Assembly: GCA_902541285.1 (NCBI GenBank)
Contig: CACBQD010000003.1
Location: forward strand, 1-64,000
Direction of reading: 5' to 3'
From: an uncultured Pelagibacteraceae bacterium
Lineage (GTDB): Bacteria > Pseudomonadota > Alphaproteobacteria > Pelagibacterales > Pelagibacteraceae
Length of the DNA stretch: 64,000 nucleotides
Shown here: piece after piece, positions 18,094-27,470 of the stretch
Layout of the letters: each line of letters starts with the position of its first letter
How positions within the stretch are numbered: the first letter of the stretch is position 1
Translations under genes and position numbers: made by a program
The notes under the pieces: model-generated
Databases searched by the model: none
Told to the model about the DNA's origin: nothing
Seen by the model: only the letters and a program-made list of their open reading frames with translations

Positions 18094-19012
18094 CACCAAT
18101 TTGTTGAATAATTTTAGATGACATTTCTCTTCCTTTATTTAAACAATCAATATGACTAAAATTGTTTAAATATCCGTGTAAAAAACCGGCAGCAAACAAG
18201 TCTCCAGCACCTGTGAGGTCTTTTATATTTAAATTTTTTTCTATACCATTTTCAATAATTTCATTATTAGATATTATCACTGCACCTTTTTCACCACGAG
18301 TAATTACTGTGATTTTATTTAAATTTTTTGCAAAATTTATAATTTCTTCAAAATTTTTTGCTTCAATCAATGACATCATCTCCTGTTCATTTGCAAAAGT
18401 GATATCTAGTTTATTTTTTACTAAATCCAAAAAATGCTGTTTATGTCTGTCCACACAGAACTGATCTGAAAGTGACATAGCAACTTTATTTGCACTTTTA
18501 ATTGCTTTTTCAAATGCTTTTTTAGGTTCTCCTTCATCCCACAAATAGCCTTCCAAAAATATAATTTCTGATTGCTTAATAAAATCAACATTTACGTCCT
18601 TTTCATTAATCTTTCCGGCTGTACCGAGAAAAGTACACATTGTTCTTTCTGAATCAGGCGTTACTAAAATTAAACAAGTTCCTGTTGGCAATTCTTCTTT
18701 CTTTTTTGAATACAAATATTTAACATTTTCTGATTTCAATCCTTCTTCATATTTATTCCCTAATTCGTCATCACTCACTTTTCCGATAAAACCTACATTA
18801 TTTCCTAGTTGAGATAGTCCTACGATAGAATTAGCAACCGATCCTCCCGAAATAGTTTTTTCAATTTTTAAATTTGATAACAATGATTGAAATTCCTTAT
18901 CATCAAAAATAAGCTTCATCGTACCTTTTGTTAGATTATTTTTATTAATAAAGTTCTCATCAACTTTGCAAATTACATCAACAATTGCATTTCCAATTCC
19001 TAAAATTTTCAT
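18083..19012 (-). CDS. PfkB-family carbohydrate/adenosine kinase
   Basis: A 309-residue ribokinase-superfamily kinase, closest by eye to the adenosine-kinase-like group common in alphaproteobacteria. N-terminal GIGNAIVDVICKVD and the GGSVANSIVGLSQLG substrate region (about 56-70) are followed by GTAGKIN and the C-terminal signature LTGAGDLFAAGFLHGYL (about 265-281), with the catalytic base Asp in GAGD. Likely substrates are adenosine or a related nucleoside/sugar; the sequence alone cannot decide. It ends 1 bp after the next gene upstream of it (nth) begins its region and is probably co-transcribed with nth and dapB on the minus strand. Confidence 0.82.
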   Translation of the reverse strand: MKILGIGNAIVDVICKVDENFINKNNLTKGTMKLIFDDKEFQSLLSNLKIEKTISGGSVANSIVGLSQLGNNVGFIGKVSDDELGNKYEEGLKSENVKYLYSKKKEELPTGTCLILVTPDSERTMCTFLGTAGKINEKDVNVDFIKQSEIIFLEGYLWDEGEPKKAFEKAIKSANKVAMSLSDQFCVDRHKQHFLDLVKNKLDITFANEQEMMSLIEAKNFEEIINFAKNLNKITVITRGEKGAVIISNNEIIENGIEKNLNIKDLTGAGDLFAAGFLHGYLNNFSHIDCLNKGREMSSKIIQQIGARL

Positions 19013-19013
19013 C

Positions 19014-19667
19014 CTATGCTTTTTTCGTTTTAATTGGTTTTTTTCTTTTAGGATAACAAGTGGTACAAATTTTACAAGAAATACCGTAACATTCTCTTGC
19101 TTTACAATATTCCCTCCCGTAATAAATTATTTGAAGATGGAGCTTATTCCAATATTTTTTTGGGAATAAACGTTTTAAATCTTCTTCTGTTTGAACAACA
19201 TTTTTTCCATTAGTTAAACCCCATCGTTGAGCTAGTCTATGTATGTGAGTATCTATTGGAAATGCAGGGTAGCCAAAACCTTGAGACATTACCACACTTG
19301 CAGTTTTGTGCCCAACTCCAGGCAATTCCTCTAATTCCTCGAAAGTCCTAGGAACTTTTCCATTATATTTTTCCACTAAAGTCTTTGAAAGATTATAAAC
19401 ACTTTTAGCTTTAATTCTAAAAATACCTATACTTCTTATCAGTGTTTCTATTTTTTTTCTCCCAAGCTTTACAAAATGCTCAGGTTTATTATATTTTGGG
19501 TAAATATTTCTTGTAACATTGTTAACATTTACGTCAGTGCATTGAGCTGAAAGCAGTACTGATATTAAAAGTGTAAATATGTTTTTATGCTTTAATGGTA
19601 TAGGTGTCGTTGGATAAGTTTTATTAAGAATCTTTAAAACTATTTTGGCTCTTTGAACTTCATTCAT
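19014..19667 (-). CDS. nth: Endonuclease III (DNA glycosylase/AP lyase)
   Basis: Base-excision repair enzyme for oxidised pyrimidines. The 217 residues carry the helix-hairpin-helix LPGVGHKTASVV (about 114-125), with the catalytic Lys in GHKTA, and the downstream Asp in FPIDTHIHRLAQRWG. The C-terminal iron-sulfur segment reads CKARECYGISCKICTTC, with spacing C-x4-C-x4-C-x2-C-x2-C; the classic pattern is C-x6-C-x2-C-x5-C, so the second canonical Cys is a Gly here and two extra Cys are nearby. Its start overlaps the dapB stop by one base. Confidence 0.93.
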   Translation of the reverse strand: MNEVQRAKIVLKILNKTYPTTPIPLKHKNIFTLLISVLLSAQCTDVNVNNVTRNIYPKYNKPEHFVKLGRKKIETLIRSIGIFRIKAKSVYNLSKTLVEKYNGKVPRTFEELEELPGVGHKTASVVMSQGFGYPAFPIDTHIHRLAQRWGLTNGKNVVQTEEDLKRLFPKKYWNKLHLQIIYYGREYCKARECYGISCKICTTCYPKRKKPIKTKKA

Positions 19668-20443
19668 TATTTGAAATTCAGAAGATTTCTCATTGAATAA
19701 AGGCCTGGTTTTTTATTTATTAGCCATTTAGCAGCAGTTATTGCTCCTTCTGAATATAAAGCTCTATCGAAAGCCTCATGGTTAAGTTTTATAATTTCTT
19801 TTCCACTTGAAAAAGTAACTTCGTGTTCGCCTATAATCTCACCTTTCCTAATTGAATTGAAATTAATTTTTTTTCCGTAAGGAAATTTTTTCTTATTTAA
19901 GTATTTTTTCCCAATCATTTTATAAAAGTCTTTATTTTTTCCAACAGCAATTCCTCTTCCAAGCATTAAAGCTGTTCCAGAAGGATGATCTTTCTTGTGT
20001 TTGTGATGAACTTCAAAAACTTTACTTAAATAATTACTTCCCAGTGATGCAGATGTAATTTCTGTAAGATACATTAGTAAATTAATTCCAAGGCTCATAT
20101 TACCTGCTTTTAGAATTGGAATTCTTTTTGAGAACTTCTTTATTAAATTTTCCTCTTTTTTTGTAAAACCTGTTGTGCCTATAACTACTTTTTTTTTTAA
20201 TTTACTAGCGATTTTAAGAACTTCAAATGTACATTTTGGGATAGTAAAATCGATTATTACATTTGCTTTACTTAAAGTTTTTTCGGTATTTAACCCAAGA
20301 GCAATGCCACCGATTTTCTTTTTAATTAATCTATTTTCGGTAAGAGCAACTAATTTTGTAGATCGATCTTTTTTAGCAGATTTAATGAGTTGTTGGCCCA
20401 TTCTTCCCATGCATCCTGTTATAGCTAAATTAATTTTACTCAT
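19667..20443 (-). CDS. dapB: 4-hydroxy-tetrahydrodipicolinate reductase
   Basis: NAD(P)H-dependent step of lysine and meso-diaminopimelate synthesis. At 258 residues it has the Rossmann GCMGRMGQQL (about 10-19), VIDFTIP, GTTGF and the substrate site EVHHKHKKDHPSGTA (about 153-167). DapB supplies both protein lysine and the peptidoglycan cross-link residue. It lies 27 bp downstream of dnaJ on the same strand, so it may be read through from the chaperone genes. Confidence 0.96.
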   Translation of the reverse strand: MSKINLAITGCMGRMGQQLIKSAKKDRSTKLVALTENRLIKKKIGGIALGLNTEKTLSKANVIIDFTIPKCTFEVLKIASKLKKKVVIGTTGFTKKEENLIKKFSKRIPILKAGNMSLGINLLMYLTEITSASLGSNYLSKVFEVHHKHKKDHPSGTALMLGRGIAVGKNKDFYKMIGKKYLNKKKFPYGKKINFNSIRKGEIIGEHEVTFSSGKEIIKLNHEAFDRALYSEGAITAAKWLINKKPGLYSMRNLLNFK

Positions 20444-20470
20444 CGTAATTATCTAGATTAGCACTATTGG

Positions 20471-21595
20471 CTAGTTTTTCCAAAAACTTTTGGCTTTTTG
20501 AAAGAATTTTTTAATACTTGGGTTAGATTTTTCATTTTCAATTTCTCTAAATTTTTCAAGCAACTCTTTCTGTTCTTTATTTAGAGATATTGGTACTTCG
20601 GTATTGACTTGTACATAAAGATCTCCAAAATCGTTTCCTCGCATATAAGGCATACCTTTGCCTCTTAATCTAAATTGTTTACCGCTTTGAGTTCCTGCTG
20701 GAATTTTTATTTTAGCTTTACCACCATCAATTGTTGGAATTTCAATTGAGGTTCCAAGAGCAGCATCAGCAATAGAGACTGGACATTCAAAAAATAAGTT
20801 TTCATCGGACCTTTTAAATAAGTCATGCGAGTTAACATTAATGAATAAATACAGATCACCACTACTACCACCTCTTGATCCAGCTTCACCTTTACCTGAA
20901 AGTCTAATTCTAGTTCCATCATCTACACCTTTTGGAATAGTAACTGATAATCTTTTTGAAGCTTGTTTTTTACCTTGTCCATTACAACTAGAGCAAGGAT
21001 GAGTAATTTCCTCTCCTGCACCAGCGCATTGAGGACATGTCTGTTGCACTGTAAAAAAACCTTGACTTGATCTTACTTGACCATGACCTCCACACATTGA
21101 ACATGCTCCAGCTTGATGACCTGGTTTTGAACCTGACCCACTACAAGTATCACATTTTTCTGATGTAGAGAATTTTATATCTTGTTTCTTTCCAGAAAAT
21201 GCCTCTTCTAAGGATATAGATAAGTCATATCTCAGATCAGACCCTCTATTATTTGATCTTCTTGATCTACGGCCTCCACCAAAACCCTCTCCAAAAAAGT
21301 CTTCAAAAATATCAGAGAAATGATTTGAAAAATCGAAATTTCCAAATCCACCTCTTCCACCTCCTCCATTTTCAAAAGCTGCATGACCAAAATTATCGTA
21401 ATTTTGTTTTCTCTCTGTATTGGAAAGTACATGATAAGCTTCAGATGCTTCCTTAAATTTTTCCTCGGCAGCTTTATCGTTTTTATTTTTATCTGGGTGA
21501 TATTTTACAGCGAGTTTTCTGTAAGCTGATTTAATCTGATCTGCTGAAGCGCTTTTGTTTACACCTAAAACTTCGTAATAATCTCTTTTTGCCAT
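20471..21595 (-). CDS. dnaJ: Chaperone DnaJ
   Basis: Hsp40 co-chaperone that stimulates DnaK ATPase activity. The 374-residue type I protein has the J domain with YHPDKN (HPD near 33-35), a Gly/Phe-rich linker (about 75-110), four zinc-binding CxxCxGxG repeats ([32 protein letters not shown], about 148-215) and the C-terminal substrate-binding part. It follows dnaK by 28 bp on the same strand. Confidence 0.98.
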   Translation of the reverse strand: MAKRDYYEVLGVNKSASADQIKSAYRKLAVKYHPDKNKNDKAAEEKFKEASEAYHVLSNTERKQNYDNFGHAAFENGGGGRGGFGNFDFSNHFSDIFEDFFGEGFGGGRRSRRSNNRGSDLRYDLSISLEEAFSGKKQDIKFSTSEKCDTCSGSGSKPGHQAGACSMCGGHGQVRSSQGFFTVQQTCPQCAGAGEEITHPCSSCNGQGKKQASKRLSVTIPKGVDDGTRIRLSGKGEAGSRGGSSGDLYLFINVNSHDLFKRSDENLFFECPVSIADAALGTSIEIPTIDGGKAKIKIPAGTQSGKQFRLRGKGMPYMRGNDFGDLYVQVNTEVPISLNKEQKELLEKFREIENEKSNPSIKKFFQKAKSFWKN

Positions 21596-21623
21596 AACGT
21601 GTTATAGACAAACAGTTGTTTTA

Positions 21624-23546
21624 TTAGGCGCTTTTTTCTTTATTCTCGTCTTTTACTTCTTCAAAATCTGCATCAACAACATTATCGTCTTTTGTATCTT
21701 CTTTCTTTGCGTCTTTTGGAGCATCTTCAGGCTTTGCACCTTGTTGTGATTTATAGATTGCTTCACCTAATTTCATAGATGCCTGAACTAAATCTTGTGT
21801 TTTCTTCTTAATTTCTTCAACATCAGTACCTTTAAGCGCATTCCTTAAGTTTGCTGATCCATCTTCAATAGCCTTTTTATCTGCGTCAGAAACTTTACTT
21901 CCGTGTTCTTTTAAATTCTTTTCAGTTGAGTGAATTAGTGTATCTGCTTGATTTCTTGCATCAACAGCTTCTCTTTTCTTTTTATCTTCTTCTTTATTAG
22001 ATTCTGCATCTTTAACCATTTGGTTAATTTCTTCATCACTTAATCCTCCAGATGCTTGGATTTGAATTTTTTGCTCTTTACCTGTTCCTTTGTCTTTAGC
22101 TGAGACATTTACAATACCATTTGCATCTATATCAAATGTCACCTCGATTTGTGGAACTCCTCTGGGAGCAGGTGCTATTCCAACTAACTCAAAGTTTCCT
22201 AATACTTTATTATCAGAAGCCATCTCTCTTTCACCCTGAAGAACTCTGATTGACACTGCTGGTTGATTATCCTCAGCAGTAGAAAATACTTGGCTTTTTT
22301 TGGTTGGTATTGTTGTATTTTTATCTATTAACTTTGTAGATACACCACCTAATGTTTCAATCCCCAAAGATAAAGGGGTTACATCTAAGAGTAATACATC
22401 TTTTACATCACCTTGTAATACTCCTGCTTGAATCGCTGCGCCCATAGCAACAACTTCATCTGGGTTGACAGATTTATTAGGATCTTTACCAAAGAAATTT
22501 TTAACTTCTTCGATAACTTTTGGCATTCTAGTCATACCACCAACAAGTACAATTTCATCCACCTCACTTGCTGATAATCCAGCATCTTTTAGTGCTGTTT
22601 TACATGGCGGTATTGTTCTTGAAATCAGATCTTCGACTAGTGCCTCTAATTTAGCTCTAGTCATTTTTAAGTTAATATGTTTTGGTCCAGTTTTATCAGC
22701 TGTAATAAATGGCAAATTTATCTCTGTTTGGGTTGCTGATGAAAGTTCTATTTTTGCTTTTTCTGCAGATTCCTTTAATCTTTGTAAAGCTAATTTATCC
22801 GACTTTAAATCGATACCATTTTCTTTTTTAAATTCTGAAAGTAAATAATCTACAATAGCATTATCGAAATCTTCTCCACCTAAAAATGTATCACCATTAG
22901 TTGACTTAACTTCAAATACACCATCACCTAATTCGAGAATTGAAACATCGAATGTTCCCCCACCTAAATCATAGACTGCTATTTTCTTATTTGCTTTTTT
23001 GTCTAAACCATATGCAAGGGATGCTGCTGTAGGTTCATTTATAATTCTCAAAACTTCGAGGCCAGCTATTTTTCCCGCATCTTTGGTTGCTTGTCTCTGA
23101 GCATCATTAAAATAAGCTGGAACAGTAATGACAGCTTGTTTTACTTCTGAACCTAAATATTTTTCTGCTGTCTCTTTCATTTTTTGAAGTGTAAAAGCTG
23201 AGATTTGTGATGGAGAATATTTTTGGCCTTTTGCTTCAATCCATGCGTCACCCTTATCAGAATTAACTATTTTAAAAGGTGCAGTCTCTACATCTTTTTT
23301 AACTGTTGGATCATCAAAATTTCTTCCAATTAATCTTTTAACTGCAAATATTGTATTTTCAGGATTTGTAACTGCCTGTCTTTTAGCTGGTTGACCAATT
23401 AATTTTTCACCTTCGTCTGTAAATGCAACAACAGAAGGTGTCGTTCTTGCTCCTTCAGCATTTTCTAATACCTTTGCTTGTGTCCCTTCCATAACGGCCA
23501 CGCAAGAATTTGTTGTCCCTAAATCTATTCCTATAACTTTGCTCAT
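21624..23546 (-). CDS. dnaK: Chaperone DnaK (Hsp70)
   Basis: ATP-dependent chaperone of 640 residues, the standard length. N-terminal [16 protein letters not shown], the [14 protein letters not shown]-type phosphate loop ([12 protein letters not shown]) and [12 protein letters not shown] mark the nucleotide-binding domain; the substrate-binding domain and helical lid follow, with an acidic C-terminus ([11 protein letters not shown]). It sits between grpE (61 bp upstream) and dnaJ. The 61-bp spacer holds a promoter-like element and half of a CIRCE operator. Confidence 0.99.
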   Translation of the reverse strand: MSKVIGIDLGTTNSCVAVMEGTQAKVLENAEGARTTPSVVAFTDEGEKLIGQPAKRQAVTNPENTIFAVKRLIGRNFDDPTVKKDVETAPFKIVNSDKGDAWIEAKGQKYSPSQISAFTLQKMKETAEKYLGSEVKQAVITVPAYFNDAQRQATKDAGKIAGLEVLRIINEPTAASLAYGLDKKANKKIAVYDLGGGTFDVSILELGDGVFEVKSTNGDTFLGGEDFDNAIVDYLLSEFKKENGIDLKSDKLALQRLKESAEKAKIELSSATQTEINLPFITADKTGPKHINLKMTRAKLEALVEDLISRTIPPCKTALKDAGLSASEVDEIVLVGGMTRMPKVIEEVKNFFGKDPNKSVNPDEVVAMGAAIQAGVLQGDVKDVLLLDVTPLSLGIETLGGVSTKLIDKNTTIPTKKSQVFSTAEDNQPAVSIRVLQGEREMASDNKVLGNFELVGIAPAPRGVPQIEVTFDIDANGIVNVSAKDKGTGKEQKIQIQASGGLSDEEINQMVKDAESNKEEDKKKREAVDARNQADTLIHSTEKNLKEHGSKVSDADKKAIEDGSANLRNALKGTDVEEIKKKTQDLVQASMKLGEAIYKSQQGAKPEDAPKDAKKEDTKDDNVVDADFEEVKDENKEKSA

Positions 23547-23566
23547 AATTTATCCTAATTGATTCT

Positions 23567-23594
23567 CATATAAGTGCTAATTTTACAACTACAA
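23567..23594 (-). promoter_or_regulatory. Putative dnaK promoter with half-CIRCE
   Basis: On the minus strand TTGTAG (23594-23589), a 16-base spacer and TATATG (23572-23567) form a plausible promoter 21 bp before the dnaK start. The spacer ends in TTAGCACT, eight of nine bases of the left arm of the HrcA operator CIRCE; the right arm (GAGTGCTAA) is absent. No hrcA gene lies next to grpE. Whether a heat-shock sigma factor is used cannot be decided from the sequence. Confidence 0.4.
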
Positions 23595-23607
23595 CCATAA
23601 TAAATAA

Positions 23608-24246
23608 TTAATTTTTTGCCTCTTTTTCCACAATTTTCTTGTCTTTTTCGTTATTCTGTTTCTCTTCAACTTTTTTTTTAGATACAGCTACTAATGAAGG
23701 CCTTAGCAATCTATCCTTCATCATAAAACCTTTTTGAATTTCTTGAACAATTGTCCCTTGATCTTTAGTATCATCCTCAATTTCCATCATGGCCTGATGT
23801 AAATTCGGATCCAGTTTTTCATTAATTGCCTTAATTGGCTCAATATTGTTTTTTTTGAAAATAGACATCATATCTTTATTAATAATATCGATATGTTCTA
23901 TCAATTTTTTTAATGTTTCTTTATCTTTTATAGTTTCATCACTTTCCAATGTTTGTTTAGATCTCTCTAAATTATCTAGAAGATTAAGAGTTTCTCTCGC
24001 AAATGAAAATCCTCCGTATTCAAAAGCTTCATCTTTTTCTTTTTCAAATCTTCTCCTCTGATTTTCCATCTCAGCAAATGTTCTAGCAACTTTATCTTTA
24101 AGATTTGCAATTTCATCTTCTGGTGAAACTTGTTCCTCTTCCTCTTTCTTTCCAGATACTTCTGGAGGCTGCTTATGTGTACTTGGCTCAGAATTTTCAT
24201 CTTTTAAATATTTATCTTTTTTATTTTGTGTTTCTTCTTTTTCCAT
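23608..24246 (-). CDS. grpE: Nucleotide exchange factor GrpE
   Basis: Releases ADP from DnaK. The 212 residues begin with a charged, low-complexity Lys/Glu region (about 1-45) followed by the long dimerisation helix containing RTFAEMENQRRRFEKEKDEA and the beta domain ending in VQEIQKGFMMKDRLLRPSLVAVSK, the GrpE signature. The C-terminal Lys/Glu tail is longer than usual. It is divergent from rdgB with 36 bp between starts, and hrcA, often its neighbour, is not present here. Confidence 0.96.
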   Translation of the reverse strand: MEKEETQNKKDKYLKDENSEPSTHKQPPEVSGKKEEEEQVSPEDEIANLKDKVARTFAEMENQRRRFEKEKDEAFEYGGFSFARETLNLLDNLERSKQTLESDETIKDKETLKKLIEHIDIINKDMMSIFKKNNIEPIKAINEKLDPNLHQAMMEIEDDTKDQGTIVQEIQKGFMMKDRLLRPSLVAVSKKKVEEKQNNEKDKKIVEKEAKN

Positions 24247-24282
24247 TAAAGACTATATGGTAAGAAATTTATAAAATTCTAG

Positions 24283-24885
24283 ATGTTAAAAAAAAAAAAT
24301 AAAGAAATAGTAATAGGGTCAAATAATGAAGGAAAAATAAAAGAAATAAAAGATTTATTGCCTAAATACTATATTATTACATCGCCAAAAGACTATAATC
24401 TTAAAAGCCCTAGAGAAAATGGAGATACTTTTTTAAAAAATTCTTTAATCAAAGCGAAGTATTTTTCAAAAAAAACAAAAAAAATTTGCATCGCAGATGA
24501 TTCTGGTCTTGAAATTGATTTACTGAATAATCAACCAGGTATTTATTCAGCAAGATGGGGTGGAAAAAAAAGTGATTTTAATTTGGCGATATACAAAGTT
24601 TATCAAAAGCTATCTAAGATAGATAAAAACTGGCAGTCAAAAAAAGTTAAAGCAAGATTTATTTGCGCACTAACTATTTATGGATTAAAAAAAAAACCAA
24701 TCCAATCTTTAGGTGTTATCAACGGTGTAATCTCTAGAAAGAAAATTGGAAATAAAGGTTTCGGTTATGATCCAATTTTTATTCCTGCTAATAAAAGATT
24801 AACATTCGGTCAAATGAGTCAAAAGTTAAAATTTAAAAATGATCACAGGGCAAAAGCTTTCAAAAAAATTAAAAGATTTCTCTAA
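24283..24885 (+). CDS. rdgB: Non-canonical purine NTP pyrophosphatase (RdgB/HAM1)
   Basis: Hydrolyses dITP, XTP and ITP to monophosphates and so cleans the nucleotide pool. The 200-residue protein shows IGSNNEGKIKEIKDLL (about 12-27), the catalytic CIADDSGLEID (about 70-80), GIYSARWGG and FGYDPIFIP (about 167-175). The 3' end overlaps the convergent binding-protein gene by 17 bp. The divergent grpE start is 36 bp away, so one short intergenic region must hold both promoters. Confidence 0.95.
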   Translation: MLKKKNKEIVIGSNNEGKIKEIKDLLPKYYIITSPKDYNLKSPRENGDTFLKNSLIKAKYFSKKTKKICIADDSGLEIDLLNNQPGIYSARWGGKKSDFNLAIYKVYQKLSKIDKNWQSKKVKARFICALTIYGLKKKPIQSLGVINGVISRKKIGNKGFGYDPIFIPANKRLTFGQMSQKLKFKNDHRAKAFKKIKRFL

Positions 24886-26020
24886 AATTTTTATCCTTTA
24901 TCTCATAAAAATTTAATTGATGAGTAATTGTTTTTTTATTTATTTCAAAGATGCCTATCTTCCCTTTAAATTTATTTTTCTTAATAAATAAATTTTCATT
25001 AATCTTTAAATCATTGTTAATTAACAAATAATATACCAACCCTATTAGATCATAACTCAAAAAAGAAATTTGATTTGGTATATTTTTGAAGTTTTGCATG
25101 TATTCTCTTTGAAATAGCTCAAAATTATCTTTATTTATTGATGGAAAATAAATTGGATGCAATGAAGTTTCTTTTAAAAGGCTCTCATCAAACCATTGAT
25201 TTAATGTAATATATTTTATTCTTTCTGAAGATACATCAGTATATAACAATGATGTGGCAACACTCTTTAGACTCTCACTAAAATCAGCAATTATTACTGA
25301 ATCAAAATTAATAAAACCCAAAGTATCTTTTTTTTTTAATTCATCTATTTTTTTCTTTTTATTGAAAGTATTTGAATTTTCTATTCTTTTAATTTCGTTT
25401 TCTAAATTTTGTTTTCTTTGTTGGTATCTAGTTAAATCTTCTATTTGCTTTGTTAACAATGTTGGGTCTTTGCTATAAATAAATTTTTCTTTTAATATTA
25501 AATTAGATTTCTCAATAGCTTCTTCAATCTCTTTTTTGTACTCTGTTTCAGGTATCAAAAATATTGTATTTTTTAAATTATTTTCACTTAAATATTTTCT
25601 AATTGTATTTATTTGTGATATTGCATTTACTCCAGCGGAAATTACATTTTTTGGATTATTTCTAATTTTGTTTGTAAAAGATAAGAATGTTACTTCATTT
25701 AATTCATCTAAATATTTATTGCTCTCATTGAACACTGGTCCGATAATTATCTTTATACCATTATTGTAAAGTTCATTTGAAACTTTAAGTGTGTCTATTG
25801 GATTTGCTTTTGTATCTTTTGGCACTATTGTAATTTTTTCATCATTTATTTTATCTAATGCCATTCTTGTCGACTTAAGAATTGATTTACCGATATATGA
25901 ATATTCACCAGACAAAGGCACTATTAAACCAATTTTAATATTCTCATCTGAAATTGCTTTAAGATTAGTTAAAACGATTATAAGAAAAACCTTTAAAAAT
26001 ATGATATAAAATTTTCTCAT
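24869..26020 (-). CDS. LpoA-like periplasmic binding protein (penicillin-binding protein activator family)
   Basis: A 383-residue exported protein of the type I periplasmic-binding fold (Peripla_BP_6). The N-terminal hydrophobic IIFLKVFLIIVLTN segment looks like a signal peptide with no lipobox Cys. IKIGLIVPLSGEYSYIGKSILKSTRMALD and IIIGPVFNESN are the usual first-lobe motifs. The neighbouring rsmI and BON genes reproduce the E. coli rsmI(yraL)-lpoA(yraM)-dolP(yraP) cluster, so it is probably the LpoA counterpart. It lacks the N-terminal helical repeats and the lipid anchor of E. coli LpoA. An amino-acid binding protein is the alternative. Confidence 0.72.
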   Translation of the reverse strand: MRKFYIIFLKVFLIIVLTNLKAISDENIKIGLIVPLSGEYSYIGKSILKSTRMALDKINDEKITIVPKDTKANPIDTLKVSNELYNNGIKIIIGPVFNESNKYLDELNEVTFLSFTNKIRNNPKNVISAGVNAISQINTIRKYLSENNLKNTIFLIPETEYKKEIEEAIEKSNLILKEKFIYSKDPTLLTKQIEDLTRYQQRKQNLENEIKRIENSNTFNKKKKIDELKKKDTLGFINFDSVIIADFSESLKSVATSLLYTDVSSERIKYITLNQWFDESLLKETSLHPIYFPSINKDNFELFQREYMQNFKNIPNQISFLSYDLIGLVYYLLINNDLKINENLFIKKNKFKGKIGIFEINKKTITHQLNFYEIKDKNFREIF

Positions 26021-26029
26021 TTTCTTTAA

Positions 26030-26887
26030 ATGTATAATTTTGAAATAAATGATATTTTAAAACCTGGGCTATATTGTGTTTCAACACCCATAGGAAATTT
26101 AGGTGATATGACTTTTAGGGCCATTTATATTCTAAATAAATCTAATCTTATCTTGTCAGAAGACACCAGAGTTTCAAGTAAACTATTATCTAAATTTAAT
26201 ATAAAGACGAAATTACTACCTAATCACAAATTTAATGAGAAAAAAAATGTAAAAAATGTTTTAAATTTGTTAAAGGAAAATAAAATAATTTCTTTGATTT
26301 CAGATGCAGGCACCCCAACCATTTCAGATCCAGGTGGAATTTTGATAAACGAATGCATCAAGAATAAAATTGATATATTTTCAGTTCCAGGATCCTCTGC
26401 TGTTACAGCGGCTGTTTCTATAAGTGGCTTTTCAAACAATTTCCTTTTTTGTGGATTTTTGCCAGATAAAAAGTTGCAAATTGATCAACTTTTTCAAACA
26501 GTTTCCAATTTAAATTATTCAATTGTTTTTTTTATTTCACCAAAAAAAATAAAAAAAATAACAGCTCAAATCCAAAAATATTTTAATGATAGGGATATTT
26601 TAATAACTAGAGAAATGACAAAATTTCATGAGGAATGTATTAGAGATAAGGTTAAAAACCTCAATAATATTAACATATCAGAAAAAGGTGAGATTACTGT
26701 AGTTATATCAGAAAATTCAAATTTGCAAAATAGGTTACAAGTAATTGAAGAATCAGTTAAAAAAAAAATAGTTAAACTATTAAAAAAAATGTCGATTAAA
26801 GATATTACGTTAAAAATTAGCAAGGAGAATAATATATCAAAAAAAATCATCTATGATTTTTGTTTGAATAAAAAAAATGAAACTTAA
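26030..26887 (+). CDS. rsmI: 16S rRNA (cytidine-1402-2'-O)-methyltransferase
   Basis: SAM-dependent 2'-O-methylation of C1402 in the decoding centre. The 285 residues show the tetrapyrrole-methylase-like fold: GLYCVSTPIGNLGDMTFRAI (about 12-31), SEDTRVSSKLL, ISLISDAGTPTISDPGG (about 85-101) and FSVPGSSAVTAAVSISG. Only 9 bp separate it from the divergent LpoA-like gene. It overlaps the BON lipoprotein gene by 11 bp. The yraN gene commonly found next to rsmI is absent. Confidence 0.95.
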   Translation: MYNFEINDILKPGLYCVSTPIGNLGDMTFRAIYILNKSNLILSEDTRVSSKLLSKFNIKTKLLPNHKFNEKKNVKNVLNLLKENKIISLISDAGTPTISDPGGILINECIKNKIDIFSVPGSSAVTAAVSISGFSNNFLFCGFLPDKKLQIDQLFQTVSNLNYSIVFFISPKKIKKITAQIQKYFNDRDILITREMTKFHEECIRDKVKNLNNINISEKGEITVVISENSNLQNRLQVIEESVKKKIVKLLKKMSIKDITLKISKENNISKKIIYDFCLNKKNET

Positions 26888-27470
26888 AAAAATTATATTA
26901 ATCGCGATTTTCATATTTATTTCAGGATGTGTTGGATATTCATCCACTGGAGTTTTGGGTACAGGAGTTTCTATAGCAATGGATCCAAGGACTATCGGAA
27001 CTCAAATTGATGACTCTTTAATGCAAAAGAACTTAAGAGCAAAATTAATATTAATGGATAGTGGTTATATATTAAAAGTAAAGACCAAAGTCTTGGATGG
27101 TAGAATATTTATAACCGGTAAAGTGAACACAGTAGAAGAGAAATTAAAAATTACAAAACTAGCTTGGGAAATTAAAGGGGCAAGATCAGTAAAAAATGAT
27201 TTAAAAATTAAGGAAGAATTTAATTTCAAACAAACTGCTAAAGATGTACTTATAACCTCCCAATTAAGAACTGCTTTGATAACAAATAAAATAATAAAGT
27301 CGGCTAATTATGATATCGATACATATAAGAAAATTATTTATGTTTATGGAATTTCACAAAATGAAGATGAAAGAGCTGAAGTTATTAATGAAGCTAAGAA
27401 AGTTCTTGATGTTGAAGATGTTATCACCAGCATTTTTTTAGTTGAAGACCTTAGAGTGGTAAAAAATTAA
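26877..27470 (+). CDS. BON-domain lipoprotein (DolP/YraP-like)
   Basis: A 197-residue predicted outer-membrane lipoprotein. The signal peptide IILIAIFIFISGC puts the lipidated Cys near residue 18. Two BON domains follow: about residues 45-115 (LDGRIFITGKVNTVEEKLKI, AWEIKGARSVKNDLKI) and about 120-192 (SANYDIDTYKKIIYVYGISQ, VLDVEDVITSIFLVED). This is the architecture of E. coli DolP, which supports envelope integrity, and the gene order agrees. Its stop overlaps that of the convergent malic enzyme gene by 4 bp. Confidence 0.87.
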   Translation: MKLKKIILIAIFIFISGCVGYSSTGVLGTGVSIAMDPRTIGTQIDDSLMQKNLRAKLILMDSGYILKVKTKVLDGRIFITGKVNTVEEKLKITKLAWEIKGARSVKNDLKIKEEFNFKQTAKDVLITSQLRTALITNKIIKSANYDIDTYKKIIYVYGISQNEDERAEVINEAKKVLDVEDVITSIFLVEDLRVVKN

